From positions 1-16,827 of the forward strand of contig CAJLFL010000018.1 in assembly GCA_905205855.1 (NCBI GenBank): a stretch of 16,827 bases of DNA, written 5' to 3'. The notes under the pieces were generated by a model. That model was not told the DNA's origin, ran no database searches, and worked only from the letters and a program-made list of their open reading frames with translations. Origin of the DNA: an uncultured Eubacteriales bacterium. GTDB lineage: Bacteria > Bacillota > Clostridia > Monoglobales > Monoglobaceae. The stretch's first letter is position 1; every line of letters starts with the position of its first letter. Position numbers and translations under genes: made by a program. Below, one piece after another: positions 15,831 through 16,827 of this stretch.

Positions 15831-15909
15831 GTGTTTTTCAGCGTTTTTTTGTTAAAATATTCACTATTTGTTGTTTATCATAAAAAAGATTTTTTGTAAA
15901 CACTGACAT

Positions 15910-15938
15910 TTGACAAAAAAAAATTTGTGTGATATAGT
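15910..15938 (+). promoter_or_regulatory. Promoter of the ECF S-component-like gene
   Basis: TTGACA (15910-15915), 17-base A/T-rich spacer, TATAGT (15933-15938). Transcription should start near 15945, leaving about 42 bases of leader, which is too short for a known riboswitch. Confidence 0.82.
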
Positions 15939-15986
15939 GAACAGGTATATATTTCTTAATATTATGCCTTTTTGGAGGGAATCAAT

Positions 15987-16532
15987 TTGAAATCAAAATT
16001 TTCTACACGTGACATGGTCCTGACGGCATTGCTTATTGCGGTCGGGCTTCTCATTCCTATGGTATTTACCGGCTTGCCGTTCAGAATAGTTGTCGGTCCT
16101 TACAGCGCAACTCTTATGGCTCATGTTCCTGTAATACTTGCGATGTTTATATCGCCCGCATCGGCGGTATTTACCGCTTTGGGAACAACAATCGGATTCT
16201 TCTTTACCGCTCCGTTCATCGTAGCAGTACGTGCAGCATCTCACATAGCCTTTGCCGCTGTTGGTGCTATACTTATAAAAAAAGGAATGAAAGCAATTCC
16301 GTTATGCGCTTTGACAGGACTTATCCATGCAGTATTTGAGGGAATTGTCGTTATGGTTTTCTTTGCCGGCGGCATAAGCGCTCCTACCCCCGGATATTCA
16401 ATAGCCGCACTTGTACTTATTACGATTATCGGAACACTTATACACCATTGCATTGACTTTGTTATTGCATACGCGGTTGCAAGACCTTTGGCAAAAACCC
16501 GTTTTATACGATGCCTGCCGCCAATTAAATAG
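15987..16532 (+). CDS. ECF transporter substrate-binding (S) component-like membrane protein
   Basis: A 181-residue integral membrane protein with about five or six hydrophobic segments. The basic N-terminus (MKSKFSTRDMVLTALLIAVG, from residue 1) followed by LLIPMVF, LMAHVPVILAMFISP and FTALGTTIGFFF is typical of S components of energy-coupling-factor vitamin importers, which borrow a shared EcfA-EcfA'-EcfT module encoded elsewhere. The histidine pair near the end (GTLIHHCIDF) lies in the last helix. I start it at TTG 15987 because GGAGGG (15974-15979) sits 7 bases upstream; a TTG at 15972 overlaps that site. The substrate is not evident; a small vitamin such as niacin is one possibility. It forms a single-gene unit between its own promoter and a strong terminator, divergent from pgk. 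Confidence 0.72.
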   Translation: MKSKFSTRDMVLTALLIAVGLLIPMVFTGLPFRIVVGPYSATLMAHVPVILAMFISPASAVFTALGTTIGFFFTAPFIVAVRAASHIAFAAVGAILIKKGMKAIPLCALTGLIHAVFEGIVVMVFFAGGISAPTPGYSIAALVLITIIGTLIHHCIDFVIAYAVARPLAKTRFIRCLPPIK

Positions 16533-16538
16533 TATACG

Positions 16539-16568
16539 AAAGAGCGATGCGAGAGCATCGCTCTTTTA
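16539..16568. terminator. Terminator after the ECF S-like gene
   Basis: AAAGAGCGATGC (16539-16550), loop GAGA, GCATCGCTCTTT (16555-16566): a perfect 12-bp stem ending in a T run, 6 bp after the stop. Its symmetry (A-rich on one side, T-rich on the other) allows it also to serve the minus-strand remnant that ends at 16571. Confidence 0.9.
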
Positions 16569-16570
16569 TG

Positions 16571-16756
16571 CTATTTAATGCTGTTATACTTCTCAAGCCA
16601 CTCTTTATACCTCTTCAGTTCAAATCCAGGCATACCGCATAGGTAATGATTATAATATGTTTTTCCACCGATAATCCATTCTATCACCAAAAACTTTTTA
16701 TCGGAATACAGCAAAGATATTTTTGCAAGTTCTTTATTGGAATTTGCAATGATGAT
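16571..16756 (-). pseudogene. C-terminal remnant of an unidentified protein
   Basis: On the minus strand 61 codons are open from just below a TAA (16757-16759) to TAG at 16571, with no ATG before residue 42. The translation (ANSNKELAKISLLYSDKKF near the start, then FLVIEWIIGGKTYYNHYL, ending GFELKRYKEWLEKYNSIK) has the charge and aromatic pattern of a real globular protein tail and stops just before the terminator at 16539-16566, as a genuine gene would. I do not recognise the family. It is probably a truncated gene. An opposite-strand stretch (16751-16804, DDLAAVEDFLNKNQDIK then stop) also looks protein-like and abuts it. Confidence 0.4.
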
Positions 16757-16827
16757 TTAGCGGCTGTTGAAGATTTCTTGAATAAAAACCAAGATATCAA
16801 ATAATCTGATGGTGTTAAGACAGACTA

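Noticed and set aside
15939..15986. Riboswitch in front of the ECF S-like gene
   Set aside because: The leader after the predicted transcription start is only about 42 bases and shows no stem large enough for a known vitamin riboswitch.
1..16827. CRISPR array, insertion sequence or complete mobile element
   Set aside because: No regularly spaced direct repeats, transposase or integrase motifs, or long terminal inverted repeats were found; only the small remnants listed hint at past mobility.

Overview
The window looks like chromosomal DNA from a low-GC Bacillota, most likely a Clostridia-type anaerobe. The reasons are the AT-rich intergenic DNA, several TTG starts chosen by strong GGAGG-type ribosome sites, textbook TTGACA-N17-TATAAT promoters, and the gene order hprK-PHP-murB-rapZ-yvcK-whiA-dnaE, which is familiar from Clostridia. 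This lineage call is inference from gene content and order; no ribosomal RNA is present.

Region 1 (1-8708, minus strand) is one long operon read right to left from a perfect promoter at 8775-8803. Its genes are hprK (HPr kinase/phosphorylase), a PHP-family phosphoesterase, murB (peptidoglycan precursor reductase), rapZ (nucleotide-binding regulator), yvcK/gluP, whiA, and dnaE (DNA polymerase III alpha), which runs off the left edge. Gaps are 2-38 bp. The operon combines carbon-catabolite signalling, cell-wall synthesis, morphology and division control, and replication. The notable anomaly is in hprK: an intact reading frame of normal length (310 residues) exists only if one base of an eight-T run (8573-8580) is ignored.

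Region 2 (8827-10965, plus strand) is divergent from hprK. A second perfect promoter drives a DeoR-family repressor and an MFS transporter resembling the organophosphate antiporters (GlpT/UhpT type), closed by an intrinsic terminator. It is probably a self-contained uptake module for a phosphorylated compound of unknown identity.

Region 3 (10953-12047) holds a tRNA-Pro(GGG) gene with its own promoter and terminator. Next come about 400 bp containing a start-less fragment of an SLH/lysin-like coding sequence and a second copy of the tRNA promoter core. Then comes a YbaK-type Cys-tRNA(Pro) deacylase. The deacylase edits the same tRNA species whose gene lies just upstream.

Region 4 (12022-15830, minus strand) is a glycolytic operon, pgk-tpiA-gpmI, with a promoter in front of pgk and a shared bidirectional terminator with ybaK at its end. 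gapA and eno are not in the cluster.

Region 5 (15910-16827) starts with a divergent promoter and a small membrane protein resembling an ECF transporter substrate-binding (S) component, followed by a strong terminator. The right edge holds truncated coding remnants. I found no CRISPR array, insertion sequence, rRNA or convincing riboswitch. I see no clear new multi-gene system; the best leads are the hprK homopolymer frameshift and the scarred tRNA-Pro/ybaK interval.
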